A stretch of 64,000 nt of DNA from Beaufortia kweichowensis (GCA_019155185.1 CM032795.1:22497265-22561264); one strand, 5' to 3'. Counted from the stretch's first letter, positions 1-20,894 are shown. A program made the numbers and translations. The notes: a model not told the origin generated them from the sequence alone.

Positions 1-2844
1 ATGTCAGGACTTGTTCAACACAAACATTACAGACATAGTGCTTCACCACCAGCAATGGATTTCTGTCCTAGTGTGTAAATGAAATATGTGTAGAAAGCTC
101 ATTCCGAGTGACGTGGATACTTGAATATACTCATTTCACTCTATGCATTTATCCAAAATCACAACTTGTAACTCTGTAGAAGCACCTAGAACAGCCTAGA
201 AACTGCATAGCAGCAACCGCGCAGCAATGCCATAAAATGAGATCAAATAAAGACAAAATATAAGAAAACATCAGAGATCTTCCTATTCTAATGTGTAGAA
301 TTCTTGAGATCCCACTCAGTGTCTTCAGATGCAGGGAAGCAGTTGTGGGCGATTCTGCATAAGTACACAAGCTATACAAATGCATCTCCATGGCCACAGG
401 CCAAACCATCAAACCACATTCTAATGCTCATCCAGCGTGTGTTTGCTGGCTTTACTGGAGTTTCACATACACAACTGTCATTTAAAAAACCCCACAAAAA
501 CATGAGAAATGATCAGACACGGCTGTTTTTCATTTACTTTGGGCTTTGTAAAGACTGATTTGATTTGAGACACAAATGAACTACTGTATAAAGTTAGAAA
601 CATGGGTGGTGATGACTTTGAAAAGTTAAACTTGGCCGCTGGTATCTTCACACAAACGAGCGATTCTCAGCTCAAGAGTCTGGTGGTAATAACTGCCATC
701 TGAAAACATTATCTGCTGTAATTCCTGGTGTAGGTGGGTATTACTGTAATTAGATGTCAATAGAGACAGGCACTAAAATAGTCCCGGTAAGAAGCCAAGC
801 GTCCTCATTTCCACACTCTGATTTCAAATTATGTGGATTTGGTACTTTGTACATTTTTAGTTCAGATTAAAAATGTTGTTGCAGAAGAAGTGTTGTAAAG
901 GAAAGGAGTGTGCGTGCATGCGTGACCAAATGTCCCCATAAAGATAGTCATATCAGTCATTTTTGACTTTGTGGGAACATTTTATTTCATCAGCTTATAA
1001 ATCATACTAAAAGATTTTTATGCTGAAAATGTATAAATGCAGAAAGGATTGTGTGAAGGTTAGGGGATGCAATATACAGTATAAAAAGTCATTATGATTT
1101 TTCCAGCGCGTGTGTGTGTGTGTTTATAGCCACTGCTTCTGCTATAACATGTCATGATTTCTGGGTTAAATAGTAACTTCTGCGTCAGTCAAATGCTCCA
1201 TTTCTGGCACATGTTTCATTCTCTAAATCCTTATAAAACATTTGATTCATATAATGAGCTAAAAAAGACTTCAACATTATTTTTTATACAGTCAATCCAT
1301 AAACGTTAACTCGGACACAATTGGCTTGCAGTGTGTCCACTCAATCAAATAAAAGCAAAAGCTGCTGTATGCTGTACTGCTCCCGTGTGGTACAACACAT
1401 CAGTACAATAAAAAAAGAACTTCACATATCACAAATGTTAACCATCATAAACGTCGTGAGGGTTATTCCCATCCTACAATACACTTTAAATTGGGTCACT
1501 TTTGAAAAATAAATAGAAATATGTTTATGTTTGTATCACTAACATTATTTACACAATAACCACAATGAGAATACAGAGCTAAAGTTTCCCAATAAAGAGC
1601 CAAGATAGTGAAATAATTGAAAACTCACCATGAATTTACCTAATCATGTAGGAAATGTATAAAACATACAGTATGTGACCCTGTCTGTGAAAAGCAGGCT
1701 AAAGTCCACAAATCTAATTCTCAGATTTTTGATTTCACCTATTAATTTCACTATGATTTCAATCTTTGACATGACCTTACTAAGACAATATTAAATATAT
1801 CAATGTTAAATTCCCACAGAATATCATTCTGAGAATATATATCATTTTATGTAGAAAATAGAAAAATCACAAAAATGACTTTAGCTGGGTTTTCACAGAG
1901 CAAGATTGTGAGATTAAAATTGTATCCAATTTATTAAGACACATACGATAAAGACATGAAAATGTATTGTAGGAATGAGTCACATAAGAGAAAAAATTCA
2001 AATTGTTCATATGAAACTGTTTAGAAGATTACCTCAGTAGACGTGCAGTTCACAGATCATCATCAGGCAGTTGTACACTGTTGTTGATGTAAATGCTGTG
2101 TGACTGTGTATGTGAGTAAACAGAGAGTCACGTGTATCTGTGCTTTCAACAGCTTTCCTGTTCTTGAGTTTATCTCTTCTTCCTGTTTACACCACAAATA
2201 CAAAGCAGGTGTGATGCTGCAGAAACATTGCATGATCTAACCCATACCTTTATTCTTCACAACTAAAGTTTTAAATGAACACAAGTCACATAATGAACAT
2301 TTCTTTAGATTGAATAATAAACCTGAAAGCAGCAAGAAAGTATTAAAGCACATTAAGTCTCTGACAAATATTGATCTGCTAAAAGACACCATTTATCTGA
2401 AATAAAATGTGTAACACAGACATTTGTTAATGCCATTATGCTTGTGTTACAAGAACAACATTCCTCTATTAAAACCAGTTTCTGTTGCAAAGCCGGATTA
2501 AGTGAACAACTGAAATGACTATACCAAATAAAACAATAAAATTGTTTAAATATTGTTTTTCATGAGTTTCAATGCAGGAGGTTTTTCTGTGCGCGCCCCC
2601 TGCAGGGACAGTTCATGACGCACGCACAAAAACGTCATCAAAAGTGGAGCACGCAAAATCCGGAAGTTGTTCAATTATGTAAGGTTGTGCGTGGTCTCTA
2701 GTATAAATAATTCAATTAATTTTCTTTATTATCTTATACACACACACATAAGTATATATGTTTTTGGTACTTTGGTCAATTTGTTATTATTTTGTAATTG
2801 TTATGATGTATTCCCGCTGAGCGGACCGGATGTGTGTCATTCAG
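1..2844. other. Intergenic spacer
   Basis: No gene is supported here; the open frames are short and do not resemble proteins I know. At about 1675-1905 there is an interspersed repeat whose ends are roughly inverted (GTGACCCTGTCTGTGAAAA and a GGGTTTTCACAGA-like end). It is related to a second copy near 20015-20265. A GC-rich patch near 2590-2660 holds a CTCF-like core with one mismatch (CCTGCAGGGGGCGC on the minus strand). The remainder is AT-rich and unremarkable. Confidence 0.6.
1675..1905. repeat. MITE-like interspersed repeat, copy 1
   Basis: About 230 bp matching a segment near 20015-20265 over most of its length. Shared internal strings include TTCACTATGATTTCAATCTT, GACATGACCTTACTAAG and TTTAGCTGGGTTTTCACAGA. 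The left end reads GTGACCCTGTCTGTGAAAA, roughly the inverse of the right end of copy 2 (TTTTCACAGACTGGGTCAC). This suggests a non-autonomous DNA transposon with inverted ends. No coding capacity is present. The family name is unknown to me. Confidence 0.6.
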
Positions 2845-3272
2845 AGAAGAAACTTTAAACCCACTAAATACAGCAGCATCTGCTCGCAACACGTTCACCA
2901 AAGACTCTCTTAGACAAGAATGCAACACCCGAAGCCCATCTCTACACGTGCAGGTGAGCAGCGTTTAATCTTACATCGCTCATTCTCCTTTACAACTCAG
3001 TGAGCAAGTGTGGCGATAAATGAACGTGATTTCTCTTGCATTTACAGTCGAGATCTCTGAGGAAAGACTTCCTCCACCCAAGCGCCTTCATCTCCTCCGA
3101 CCACAACTACACGGTGGAGGACGCCGTCCAGCAGAAGAGACGCATCCCACGGCTGGAGGAACCTGAAAGCCGCGCAGCAGTCAGGAGAGACCGCTGGAGT
3201 GTCACTGGGAGGAAACGACGTAGTCTTGCCCAAAAACATGTACCATGTCCTGAAAGGAGCAGAAAGCATTAG
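2845..3272 (+). pseudogene. THAP-domain protein relic (frameshifted)
   Basis: THAP proteins use an N-terminal C2CH zinc finger to bind DNA, often followed by a coiled coil. After a 3' splice site at 2843-2844, the sequence reads RRNFKPTKYSSICSQH. This is the THAP core around the third zinc ligand, ending at the expected C-x2-H. One extra base near 2893 breaks the frame; the +1 frame continues as FTKDSLRQECNTR, the usual sequence after CSxH. A GT donor follows at 2954, and a second exon begins at 3048. That exon holds DHNYTVEDAVQQKRRI and then, in another frame, NLKAAQQ, both like the THAP1/2-type segment leading into the coiled coil. At least two frame changes and no recognisable first exon (the N-terminal C-x2-4-C part) point to a decayed gene. 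An assembly indel in a live gene is the alternative. Not assignable to a THAP paralogue. Confidence 0.6.
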
Positions 3273-3604
3273 GTCGTTCTCGTATTGTACTGACATTCAT
3301 ATCGTCTTGATTCTGAATCCGAGAACTGACACTGTGTTTAAACGTTGTTTCTGGTCTTTATTAAAGATTTTGTTGTGTATTGATCACGGGTTATTGTAGT
3401 AAAATCCTTCACAAGTGGTTTTTAGTGTTAAATGCTGAAATTATATAGTGGACAATCAAGTTGGTAAGATTCACGTCTTATTGTTTCTGAATTTGCTGTT
3501 GTGGGAAAGAGTTTGATAATGATATAGGAAATCATTTTCTCATTATTAGCGGTCTTTGCAGATCAGGGTTTCTTTCCCCAATGAAAGAATTAAAGAAGTC
3601 TCAT

Positions 3605-3895
3605 ATGCTCATGAAGGCTGCATTTCATTGATCAAAAAGCCAGAAAAAAACAGTAATATTGAAAGTGTATCATGTGATACTTCAGACTGGAGTGAAAATT
3701 CAGCTTTGCATCACAGGAATAAATTATATTTTGAAGTACATTAATATAAAAACCATCATTTTATATTGTAATAACAGTAGGCAATATTTTTCTGTATTTT
3801 TGATGAAATAAATGCAGCCTTGATGAGCGTAAGAGACTTTACAAGTGAAAAAACATTACAAGTCTTACTGATCCCACACTTTTGATCGGGGGTTT
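3605..3895. repeat. hAT-type non-autonomous repeat common in cyprinids
   Basis: The segment contains GAAGGCTGCATTTCATTGATC near its left end, and AAATAAATGCAGCCTTGATG with TTACTGATCCCACACTTTTGA near its right end. The two GCTGCATTT / AAATGCAGC blocks are inverted relative to each other, giving a hairpin-like layout. I recognise this as a very abundant non-autonomous DNA repeat of zebrafish-type genomes. It has no coding capacity. Exact ends and target duplication were not resolved. Confidence 0.6.
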
Positions 3896-4216
3896 ATTGA
3901 TATGACCCTGTTTATAGACAGATTCATCAAGCTCTATCACAGGTCTTGTCATCAAAGGGCTTGTTGAGAGGTTTTGTGCAGCTTTCTTTGGCTGGAAAGG
4001 GAAATTATATAATATCAACCTGTGTGTGTGTGTGTGTTTTAAATGGATATATTCAATCTTTTTGGAAAGTTCCTCTTTATATTCAGTAGAAATCATCTTT
4101 TTGTAGAACGTTATGGTATGTGTTAGTTAGTTTAGCAACACACAACCCATTGTATAGTAAAAACATAGTTGTAAAAGCTAATATGTTATGGAGTCAACGG
4201 CAGTGTTTTAGTGTGT

Positions 4217-4230
4217 CCAGCAGGTGGCGC
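4217..4230 (+). promoter_or_regulatory. Candidate CTCF-binding core
   Basis: CCAGCAGGTGGCGC matches the 14-base CTCF core consensus CCASYAGRKGGCRS at every position and lies in otherwise AT-rich spacer. A match of this quality is uncommon by chance, but motif presence alone does not prove occupancy. Confidence 0.5.
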
Positions 4231-6373
4231 TGCTTTTCTCCATCAGACTTTCTAGCAATAACATGACGTGAATTGAAGTATCCATACTCAGAATGTGTCC
4301 TCTGCATTTATTCATAAAGGGTTAGTACACACACACACACACACACACACACAACAGAAAGTGATGATAATGAAGGATTATTCACACCCTCTTCACGATT
4401 AGCAACGCAACATTATTTTAGCATGAATGTGTAAATTTACTGGGAGACGAAGCTACTTGTACTCTATGTCGGATTAAGATTTTAGATTCAAATAGCTTTA
4501 TTGGCATGATAAGGAGTCTTCACGTGTCCAAAACATATAAGCATTAAATATACATATTTACACACAGTTACATGTTAAAAAACAGAACGTACTTAAGAAT
4601 ACTGTAAAAAGTAATCTTAGAATCTATAGAACTGTAAAATGGAGTACTTTAATAAAATGCAGAATCTTGTCATTTCATGCGTTCTGTTCCACTGACAGTC
4701 AGGTGTAAGCTCACGTCCATACAGTGTACATCAATGCATTTCTACAGAAAATTCCATTTGTACCCTTACATGCTTACAGCATATACATGCAAGTCAATAA
4801 GCAGAGTTTCTTTTAACTACACAAGAGGAAAGTCAACCCTAACCCGAAAATATGAACTGAACTGCCATTTCCTTGGTTTTCTCTCTTATTCTCCATGTGT
4901 CTTTTAGGAATTCCCTTCCATTCAAAACTCCACCCAGATCTGCAAGAAGATTGTGTGTCGATTCTTCTGTGTTTTTGTGCATGTGTACGTCCATCATTTT
5001 GATCAGATTCTCCAGATGTCAGCTGAAGCTCATGTCAACACCTTCCTTAAGCATTTTTGCTACTGTTTTACTGAACTTATAACCTTATAGATCCAAAGGG
5101 CTGGAGAATGATACACACATGAACACTTGCACACAGAAATACATTTACCTGTAAGTTTTGACTTCAGTTACAGTGAAGATTTGTCAAATTTTCACAGACA
5201 CACAAAAACATGTGACCTCAGTTTATGTCTTGATGACATGACATCAAGAAAGCATTTTTGTGTTATGGACAACTTGAAGTTTCTTTTTTTAAATGCTGAA
5301 AGTCTTATGGCAACTGAAAGTTGCTGTAAAGATGAGGTCATCACAGGGGTGGTCCAAAGCTTCTTGACAGGCGATATCTATGGTTTGACCCATTTCAGAG
5401 GTGGCAAAAATGATTGTTTTAAATTAATATTTAAAATAGAATTCATAGGATTTATAGAAAAAACCTCTCTATGAACTAGACGAGCGCTGCCGTGCTCAGT
5501 GACGTTTTTCAGAAGCAGAACAATATTGCATCATCAGTTCAGCAATCCGTACAGTGTTCACTGAAATTCTTTTCCTTTTCTCTGCCTCTGCCTCAAATCT
5601 ATAAAAGCAGCATCTTTTCTTCTCACAGAGGGATCAGCCAAACAGAGCGAGCACGCAGCACGTGCATGAGGACACAATATCAAAAGTAGTGATGCAACGT
5701 TTTATCAGGTCACCTTGTCTGTGCAAAATGAAATTGAAACGCAGCAGAAACTGTAAGGCCCTTGTGACGGTTCTGCTGATATACAAAGAATTAGTTAGAG
5801 CTCCCCGATTACCTGGAATCAAAACATTTCCCTGTCTCGTTCACTTGTATCATCATGTGAAGAATCGATACATTTCACAATAAAATAAGTTTTTTTCTAG
5901 TTTTTCCCAGAGGATTTTTTCATTCTTTTGCTTTGCATTGAGACCCAGTTTTATTCTCAGCAGTATGTGTTTCTATGTTTCTACTTAACTTCAACACTTT
6001 AACAACATTTAAGCTCTTCATCAGTTGCACTTACTCTAATTTAACACGTGTTTCTTTAATGCTGCTTTATTCCACGGCGATACCGGCAAGCGCAGGCTTT
6101 TTCTGATCCGGATTAGACCATGAGAAGTTTGTGGGATGTTTCTGCTTTGTTTAATCTTAGATTTGTAATCTACGGCATATATAACTTTCAGACCTGTCGG
6201 TGTTGTTGTGGTTTCATCTTTAAGCACGAGCTCTGGTCTGCAGCACAAGGCAGACCTGCATATATTTGCCTGCTCGAATGTTCTTCAATATTCCGATTTT
6301 TTTCTCTCACATGGGGTCACTGTGAGTTTCTGTTTGCGGGCCTGCGTGTGACCTCGGTGACCCTAACGCTAAC

Positions 6374-6613
6374 ATGGGGGAAAAATCAGCATCGTCAGGG
6401 CCGCCGCTGTGTGTGCAGATTCTGTCCGCCGTTGCTCTGGTGTGTTTCGGCTTGTACTGCATCATGAAAGGAGTTTCATTCAGCCTCTTTAACTGGTGGT
6501 ACATTCTGGGTGCAGCTTGTCTTCTGGCTACAGCCTTTGCTGTGTTTCGTGTCTATGAGGTTTGTGTCATCATGGCTCAGAGAGAGATGGCAGAGGGAGA
6601 ACAGCTACCGTGA
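6374..6613 (+). CDS. Small putative two-helix membrane protein
   Basis: A 79-codon frame starting MGEKSASSGPPLC at the first ATG, with a stop at 6611-6613. Residues about 13-31 and 38-60 are strongly hydrophobic and separated by a short MKGVSFS loop. The C-terminal tail is charged (AQREMAEGEQLP). This gives a hairpin of two membrane segments with a soluble tail. Local base composition is richer in G and C than the flanks, and the sequence avoids the low complexity seen in chance frames. I do not recognise the family. It could be an intact single-exon gene or the last exon of a longer gene, since no promoter or upstream exon was identified. It lies about 600 bp beyond the 3' end of tek, in convergent orientation. 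Confidence 0.45.
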   Translation: MGEKSASSGPPLCVQILSAVALVCFGLYCIMKGVSFSLFNWWYILGAACLLATAFAVFRVYEVCVIMAQREMAEGEQLP

Positions 6614-7185
6614 TCATGTTGACACCATTAGTCCTGATGACTGAAGGATGCTCAGTGTGAAGATTGAATCATCATGTGGAGGGAAACAGCATCAAAACAG
6701 CAGAAGGTCAAGCGGGTGTGTCAGGGACAAACTGATTACAGTAATCACCTGCATTTTAATGTACTGTATATAACGTAAGAAACTGAAAGAGGTCAATTAA
6801 ATTCCCCAATGTACAAAGCAAATGTGTTGTGCTGTTTCATAATACTAAGTACCAACAGTTATTATTTGTGATTTTTTTTTACAAGTGTTGATGAATGTCT
6901 TTCTTTGCTGGATGTTTATTGAGCTCAGAGCTGCAGGTGCTTCAAGAGAACAATATTTACATCAACATGAATCTCAGAATCCAACAACAATATTATTTAT
7001 TTTTATTAAAAACAAGCTTAATACTGTCAGTAACACAAACATCACACCAAACTACTCAGTATCTGTAGCACACGTTTCACAACACACAGAACTAAACACA
7101 AATCTGATACCTGGAATACACAATGTGTGTAAAACTGTATTTTGTGAATCCTGGTTAGAGGATTCACACGGCTGTGTGTGTAACA
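6614..7185. other. Convergent spacer between small ORF and tek
   Basis: Short intergenic stretch that must contain both 3' ends. A 122-codon open frame (6885-7253, plus) overlaps the antisense of the last tek exon and has no recognisable domain, so it is not annotated. Nothing else was identified. Confidence 0.5.
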
Positions 7186-14832
<7,647 letters not shown>

Positions 14833-17800
14833 CTTAAAAACAAGAGACGTGATGACAGCAAGCGTTGTGTAAATTGGTCAAATAACTGTAAAACTTAAGG
14901 ACTTATCATACTCTGTTAATACATACTCGTTGTGTTTTGAAAAGATATTGCCTTTTTCATTTCCTCCATGCCAACAAAACTATTAGATATTATGTTTGTC
15001 AGTAATCAGTCCACATTTACACATCTGGAAAACACTTTCATGGAAAACAATTTATGGTGAAATCTCTGTAATGTACTGTCTCCACAGGCCTACTTACTGG
15101 AAGACTTCGGATATCAGCTTTAGGGTTTTAAACTTTATCAATAATGCTCATAAAAAAACATTTGTGGAAAATATTGCAATCACTTAAGTACTTTTTTCCA
15201 GGGAAGGCTAATATTCATTCATGATGATGCAAATTCTTTATGCATTTCATAACCATCTTTATATCATTCCTGTATTCTTATTACCTATGTTTTAGCGTGG
15301 AGTATATTTATATCATTATTAAGCGTCCCATCAGTTCAGGCAAGCCACATCAGTCAAGCCTGAAGCACATTATTTATTATTATTATTATATTATTAATTA
15401 TATCACAACTAATAAAAATCTAAATTCAGTCAAAATCATCAGACTATCAAATTCAGTCAATCATAACATAACACAAACACATAGCATAACACAATCACAA
15501 TCGTAAATTAATTATATAACAACCAATAAAAATCAGACCAAATTAAAATTCAGACCTACACAGCTTCGAATTTGAGTAAATTTAGTACATTGCTGTAAAT
15601 CAAAAACTTTTTATCAAATTACTGATTGCAGCTGTGATGCGTCAGATGAGAAATGACGCTCCAAGTGAGTCTGGGTTACTGGAAGACTGCTGATATTAGA
15701 TATTAAATTAGCTTAGGGTTCTGTCATTTCTGTTACCATCTGGTCTTAACTCTTTACCTTTTCGATATTTCCTGTTTACACTTTATCCTTTTATTTTTTT
15801 TGTCTGTAAAGCTGCTTTGAAGCAAGGCTACAATGAAAAAGGTGCTATACAAATAAACTTTAACTTTAACAGTCACTTGCAAGGAAATCTCTATAACGCA
15901 GTCACCTAACCCTAACCCTAAATCCCTGTAATGCTCATGAAATCATTACATCTTAACACACATGCAGACATGGGCCGATGCCATTTCACGTTAAATTACC
16001 GTCAAGCTGAACTGCAGTACCTGTGGTGATGGAAAACTATTTCTGTACAAGAAACTGAACACGGAAAACCTCACCCTGCTTTTGTTCCTGTAACAATAGT
16101 CGTACAATTACAAACTTGTTCTGGGTGTGGACTTGCATTTTGATTGGGCATTTTGATGCATTATAAAACAATCCTGTAATTCTGTCATAAGATATAATCC
16201 AAATGGTACAAAGTCACACACCATCTGCATCTCGCACATGTCTCATTCTAAAGCCTCTTAATTGTTTAATCACAGAAAGACATATGTTTTTTGAATGTCG
16301 CCAAAGACTATAGACAATACCACAGAGACAAACTTTAAAAACAGAAGTATGTGTGTTTGTGGGGGGAGTGTGAAAAGGTATAAGATAAACACACAGATTA
16401 AAAAAAAAATGATGCTCAGAGGAAAAGTAATTATTTTCAACACAGAATCACATTGCACAATTTTTAACCTATAAGGGGCATGTAGATCACAAACAGCAGG
16501 AAAGTCAACTCAAACACTTTGTCTAATGGGTAAACTGAAGAAATAACACAAAAACGAACTCTCGTTAGCATGATCTGGAATGATATATGAAATATTTCAT
16601 GCTGCAGTAAAATAAGCACAGGCTATTTTAAGCACATAACTGTATGAGTAAACTAGTGAGTTAGGGTTAGGGTTAGTTTTTCCATCAACAATAGGGTGAG
16701 GATGTTTCTGTAATAAAACACCCGATAAATGTTTCTGTTAGGGTCATACACATCTTATTTGTGTGAATGAATTTTTATGGTTACAACGTTTCAAATGTCC
16801 TGACTGGTAATGATGAGATTCATTGTGGCAGTGTGGGATCACGGTGTGGAGCCATGAGGACGTTCTGACATCTGATTTTTCAGCAGTTCAATATCCATGT
16901 TTCTGCTTTAAGAGGATTATTTCATTAAAACTACATCACTCTTATTTATTTATTGTAGCTGGAGCCTGTCAAGCATGAAATCTTTAGTCTTTCCTCCTCT
17001 TCCTTTTTTTGGTAACATGACCAGGTTCTGGGTTCTTCTACAATGATCTCAAACGAAAGATTATGTTTATTATAACTAGACAAATGCCATGATATAGCGC
17101 AAGAAACAGCAAACAGTTTTGTGGTGGCTATATAGTTCCAGGTCAAGAGATCTCACGTGCACACACACACCTTAAAAGCTATATTACTTAGGACATTTTA
17201 GAGACATTTACACATGTGGGAGATGTACAGAATATGGCAGGTATACATTTTCATTAGTATGTGTGTTTCACCACTGCTAATGATGTATTCTGCTTTTTAA
17301 CTCCCAGAGGAACACTAGGAGGTTGCTCTTTCATAGCTCAGGACATTCAAGACAGTTTTATTTCAGTTGCGTATAAACTTTGTTTTAAAAGTTTCTTTTA
17401 AATTGCAAATCAAGTCTTTTTGTAAATACATTGAGAAGAAACACTTAAGAAGAATTATTTAAGTTCATATTGAAATGTTCAATTTTACTGACTTTTAGAT
17501 GCAGACCTGGTAAAGCTCAATTGGTGACAATGTTGGTATCCAACACCCTCATCCTCATACAAACATGTTTCTAGGGTGACTGTAATATAATACCATAAAT
17601 ATTATCTTTGTCAGAGTTCTAACAATAGAATTAAGTCAAGTTACATTAGACTTTGTGTCATTTTAATGATCAAATATTAGTTCTTTAAGATGTGCGTCAC
17701 AAAACCATTGAGTATGTCAAGAATCATACAGAGATGTTTAAGAAATATTCATAGTGTCACCTGTGAGCAAGCAGCCAATCAGATGCAGCATGGCACAGGA

Positions 17801-18018
17801 GAACAGGTGACTCATGGTCCTCACACCACAGCGCTGAATTCGGGCGCGAGACACTGTCTTTGGGTTCATCCACATTCACAGAGTCAGGCCGTCCGCATAC
17901 ATCCCTCGATTCAGACACAAATGAACTCTCCCTTTCTCTCTCTCTCTCATTCCTCACTGTGTCTCCACCCCTCTTGTCCAGGCACAGGGAGTTCAAGTTC
18001 CTTTTTCCTGTTTCCTCT

Positions 18019-18065
18019 CTGTGAGCTGCGAGGATGCAGAGGGCCGCGAGCCTGAACAATTGCAT
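18019..18065 (-). CDS. Candidate tek signal-peptide exon (uncertain)
   Basis: The reading MQLFRLAALCILAAH has a short start, a hydrophobic core and a small-residue end, like a signal peptide. It lies upstream of tek exon 2 on the same strand, at a distance normal for tek intron 1. The nearest phase-1 GT (after a further 19-20 codons) is a weak donor, so the link is not established. It could be a chance frame. Confidence 0.25.
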
Positions 18066-20014
18066 ATCATTAATTGCAGCTCCTGAAGGGCGGGTCCTTC
18101 TTTAGGACAGAGATTCAATATTAATAAACCATATCTGTTTATTGTCTGACATTATGAAATGTTTGATTTACAGTGCACTAGTTTTTGTTAGCTTCCATTA
18201 TATACTTACATTATAAGTTACCTTTTTCATACGCTGTTCCTTGAAGTTAAGCTGTCAGTGTTTTCCATGAGTTCGATTTTTCCTGGGCTGGTAAAGAAGA
18301 AATTCAAAGTTTCAAAAAGATTTCAATAGTTTTAGAAAGATTGAATTTGAATTGCAGCAACATGCAATTAATCGCATACATCTCATCTCAGAATTAAGAT
18401 GTACTTAATGGTTTGATTTGTAATGTTTTTTAGTACTCATTCTCTAAACACTAAATCTCACTTAACCACTAAACCATACTAAATACACATAACCTTAAAT
18501 ATTTTATAGGGCCTTTGATGTAAAACAAATTGAAATAATAGCGCTATGTAAGGTTAAAAAAGACAAACAACATACAGGTCAACAAAGCAAAACAGTAAGT
18601 TTGTGCTAATTGAAATCCCTGTAATTAATTCCCTGTCATTTGCTACTGACAGATTAATTTACATTTTTACTCCTGACATCAATCCTGGTCTAGTTTGCAG
18701 CTTAGCCTTTGTCCACATTAAGAGTCGAACTGACAAAGTTGTCTATGAAGAAGTTGGCCCTTCATCCAAATGCGTAGTGGTCAACTGGAGCCTAAATCCT
18801 TCCTTAGTACACCACAAACAACATGCAAGTGAGGAAAACCCCAAAACGAGCATTAAAAATTAAACAATGAACATGATAAAAATAAATTAGAAACAATAAA
18901 ATCAATGGTAGGATTACACTTTGCAGATTGGATTTCAATTGAACATTTTAATTAAGTCAAATAACGCTGATCGAAAGCAAATCTTTATGTCAAATGCCAA
19001 AGTTCCTTTAAAACATTTCAAAAATTGTAAGGATGTGCATTTTTGGAATCATAAGAACTTGAACGTGATGCGTGCAGCAACCGGTAACAAGTGGAGAAAT
19101 GAAGAGTTGTTCTTCTCTGCGCTCCTGAAAGACCAGTCGAGCTGTTCCATAGTAAACAGAGGTTACGTGACGCTGCATGATGACATCACAACATTGTTAT
19201 CATAGAGCTTCCCTGACTATTTCAGGATTAAGACAAGCACATCACAACACAATCACAAAGGCATTCACACTTGTCTTTCAAATGCATATATCATCAACAT
19301 CCATAAACAGATGCATAATAATGCCATGTATGAATAATCCATATTTACCAGGGGCGTTAGAATCTCACACATGAAATCAGATCATGAATGATTTTGGAAT
19401 GATGATGATTTTGGTCTATTAACACTCCCAGAGCACCATAGGAAAATTATTCTCACAGACCTTCGACTGTAGAGAGAACCAGTTTAAAGAATGATTGTTT
19501 AGACAGACCTTTGTCTTCCTGTATGTGTGTGTGTGTGTGTACGACAATGAACTTACTCAGCAGCTGTTGAAATAAAGGGAGATTACTCATACAAAGATTT
19601 TAATGCAACTACTTCAGTGTGTTAACAGTGAGCAGAGCTAAAAGTAAAGATGTCAGAGAAAAGTGATAAAAGAGGTTCTTCAGGCTGTGAGAGGTCAGTC
19701 ACTTGTGGATTTCCTCTCTGAGGTCTCACGCCCAGAAGAGGCTCAGAGCCAGAACTGGGCAGCAAGATATTAAAAAGAGCTCAGACGTTCGCCTTAGCAG
19801 TTAGGAATGAGATATTTGTGAATATCAAAAAATGTTATATTCTTTGCAGTTAAAATGTCAGAAACTGTGTTCAAATTTGAGTTGATTGAAACATTCTCCT
19901 GAATTGGCATGCACAGACTACTGCCTTACTCTGACCGCTGCTGGACTAAAAAGTCCTTTAAAATAAAGGCCTCATTGGTTGCAGCATTATAAGACAGGTG
20001 CTTGAGTTATGACT

Positions 20015-20265
20015 ATATATGTGAAAACCAGGCTTAAATGTAAAAATCTAATTCTGAGATAACGAGCATCAAAGTTTGATTTCAACTATTCATTTCACTA
20101 TGATTTCAATCTTTGACATGACCTTACTAAGTCAATATTAAAGATATCAATGTTAAAAGAATTAATATTCTTTACATTATGGCAAATGATTTTATGTAGA
20201 AAACACAAACAAACTCACAAAAAATTACTTTAGCTGGGTTTTCACAGACTGGGTCACATATGTGT
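20015..20265. repeat. MITE-like interspersed repeat, copy 2
   Basis: Second copy of the repeat at 1675-1905, with the same internal strings. It ends in GCTGGGTTTTCACAGACTGG and then GTCACAT, inverse to the left end of copy 1. Non-coding. Confidence 0.6.
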
Positions 20266-20894
20266 GAACCGTATTCTAATATATCTTAGAACCAAAGAAT
20301 TAAATTGTAATTTGTGTTCTAGATATGTGAGGAGCTGCAGTAATAATATCCACATCATCAAACACACTGAATTGCTCCCATCTATTTGCTTGATTAGACA
20401 TTTATTTTAAAGAATAATTGAAATGGTGTATTAAATAAAGGAGCTGGTTGATAAAATAAATAGTCTTTTGTTGAGATTACTTGTGCTGAACCACTTGACA
20501 CAACTTTATAAAGTAAATCCAACAATTGATTTTTTTGAGTGTGATGCAGCAACATAATTACACAGCCATGAATAAAGAGACTCAGTGCAACAGATTCTTC
20601 AGCTAAACCTTCATTAAATCTACATTATTAGGGTTACCCTTTACAGTAATACAAACTCAAAGCTTCATTTCTTTGTAAACAGTCTGAAAACTGCAGCAAG
20701 AGGTCTTTTACTGAGGAAAACAAAACAATCACCTAAACCTAAAACTGTTAAATTTATATATAGTAACTGTAAAAAAAGTTCATCATCTAACAGCACATGT
20801 CAAAGTCTTCCTCTAAAGCCCAGCTGGCTGTAAGATCATTGATTTAAATGTGAATTTAGCTGTTCCTGTTGAAAAGGAAGCAGTGTAAGGAGTC

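Larger units (their letters stand above)
3273..6373. other. Intergenic spacer with repeats
   Basis: No supported gene. It contains a hAT-type repeat (about 3605-3895), a short (AC)n run at 4327-4352, a candidate CTCF core at 4217-4230 and AT-rich unique sequence. The longest open frame, 115 codons on the plus strand at 5127-5474, has no recognisable domain, no composition bias and no splice context. I treat it as chance. Confidence 0.55.
14833..20894. other. tek intron 1 / upstream region and spacer before ift74
   Basis: No confident exon. A minus-strand ATG at 18063-18065 opens MQLFRLAALCILAAH, a plausible signal peptide for tek exon 1, but no good donor in the required phase follows. Short telomere-like (TTAGGG) pairs occur near 15906 and 16662. 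A second copy of the inverted-end repeat of 1675 lies at about 20015-20265. A SINE-like tail (GCTGCTTTGAAGCAAGG ... CTATACAAATAAA) is at 15800-15860. The rest is AT-rich. Confidence 0.5.

Noticed and set aside
5127..5474. 115-codon plus-strand ORF
   Set aside because: No recognisable domain, no codon or composition signal and no splice or promoter context. Likely chance in AT-rich spacer.
6120..6467. 115-codon frame overlapping the small membrane ORF
   Set aside because: Overlaps the more protein-like frame at 6374-6613 and has a Cys/Phe-rich, unstructured composition typical of a shadow frame.
17690..18055. 121-codon plus-strand frame near the presumed tek 5' region
   Set aside because: Low-complexity Ser/Leu content at a CT-rich stretch and no known domain. 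The opposite strand offers a slightly better, still weak, signal-peptide reading.
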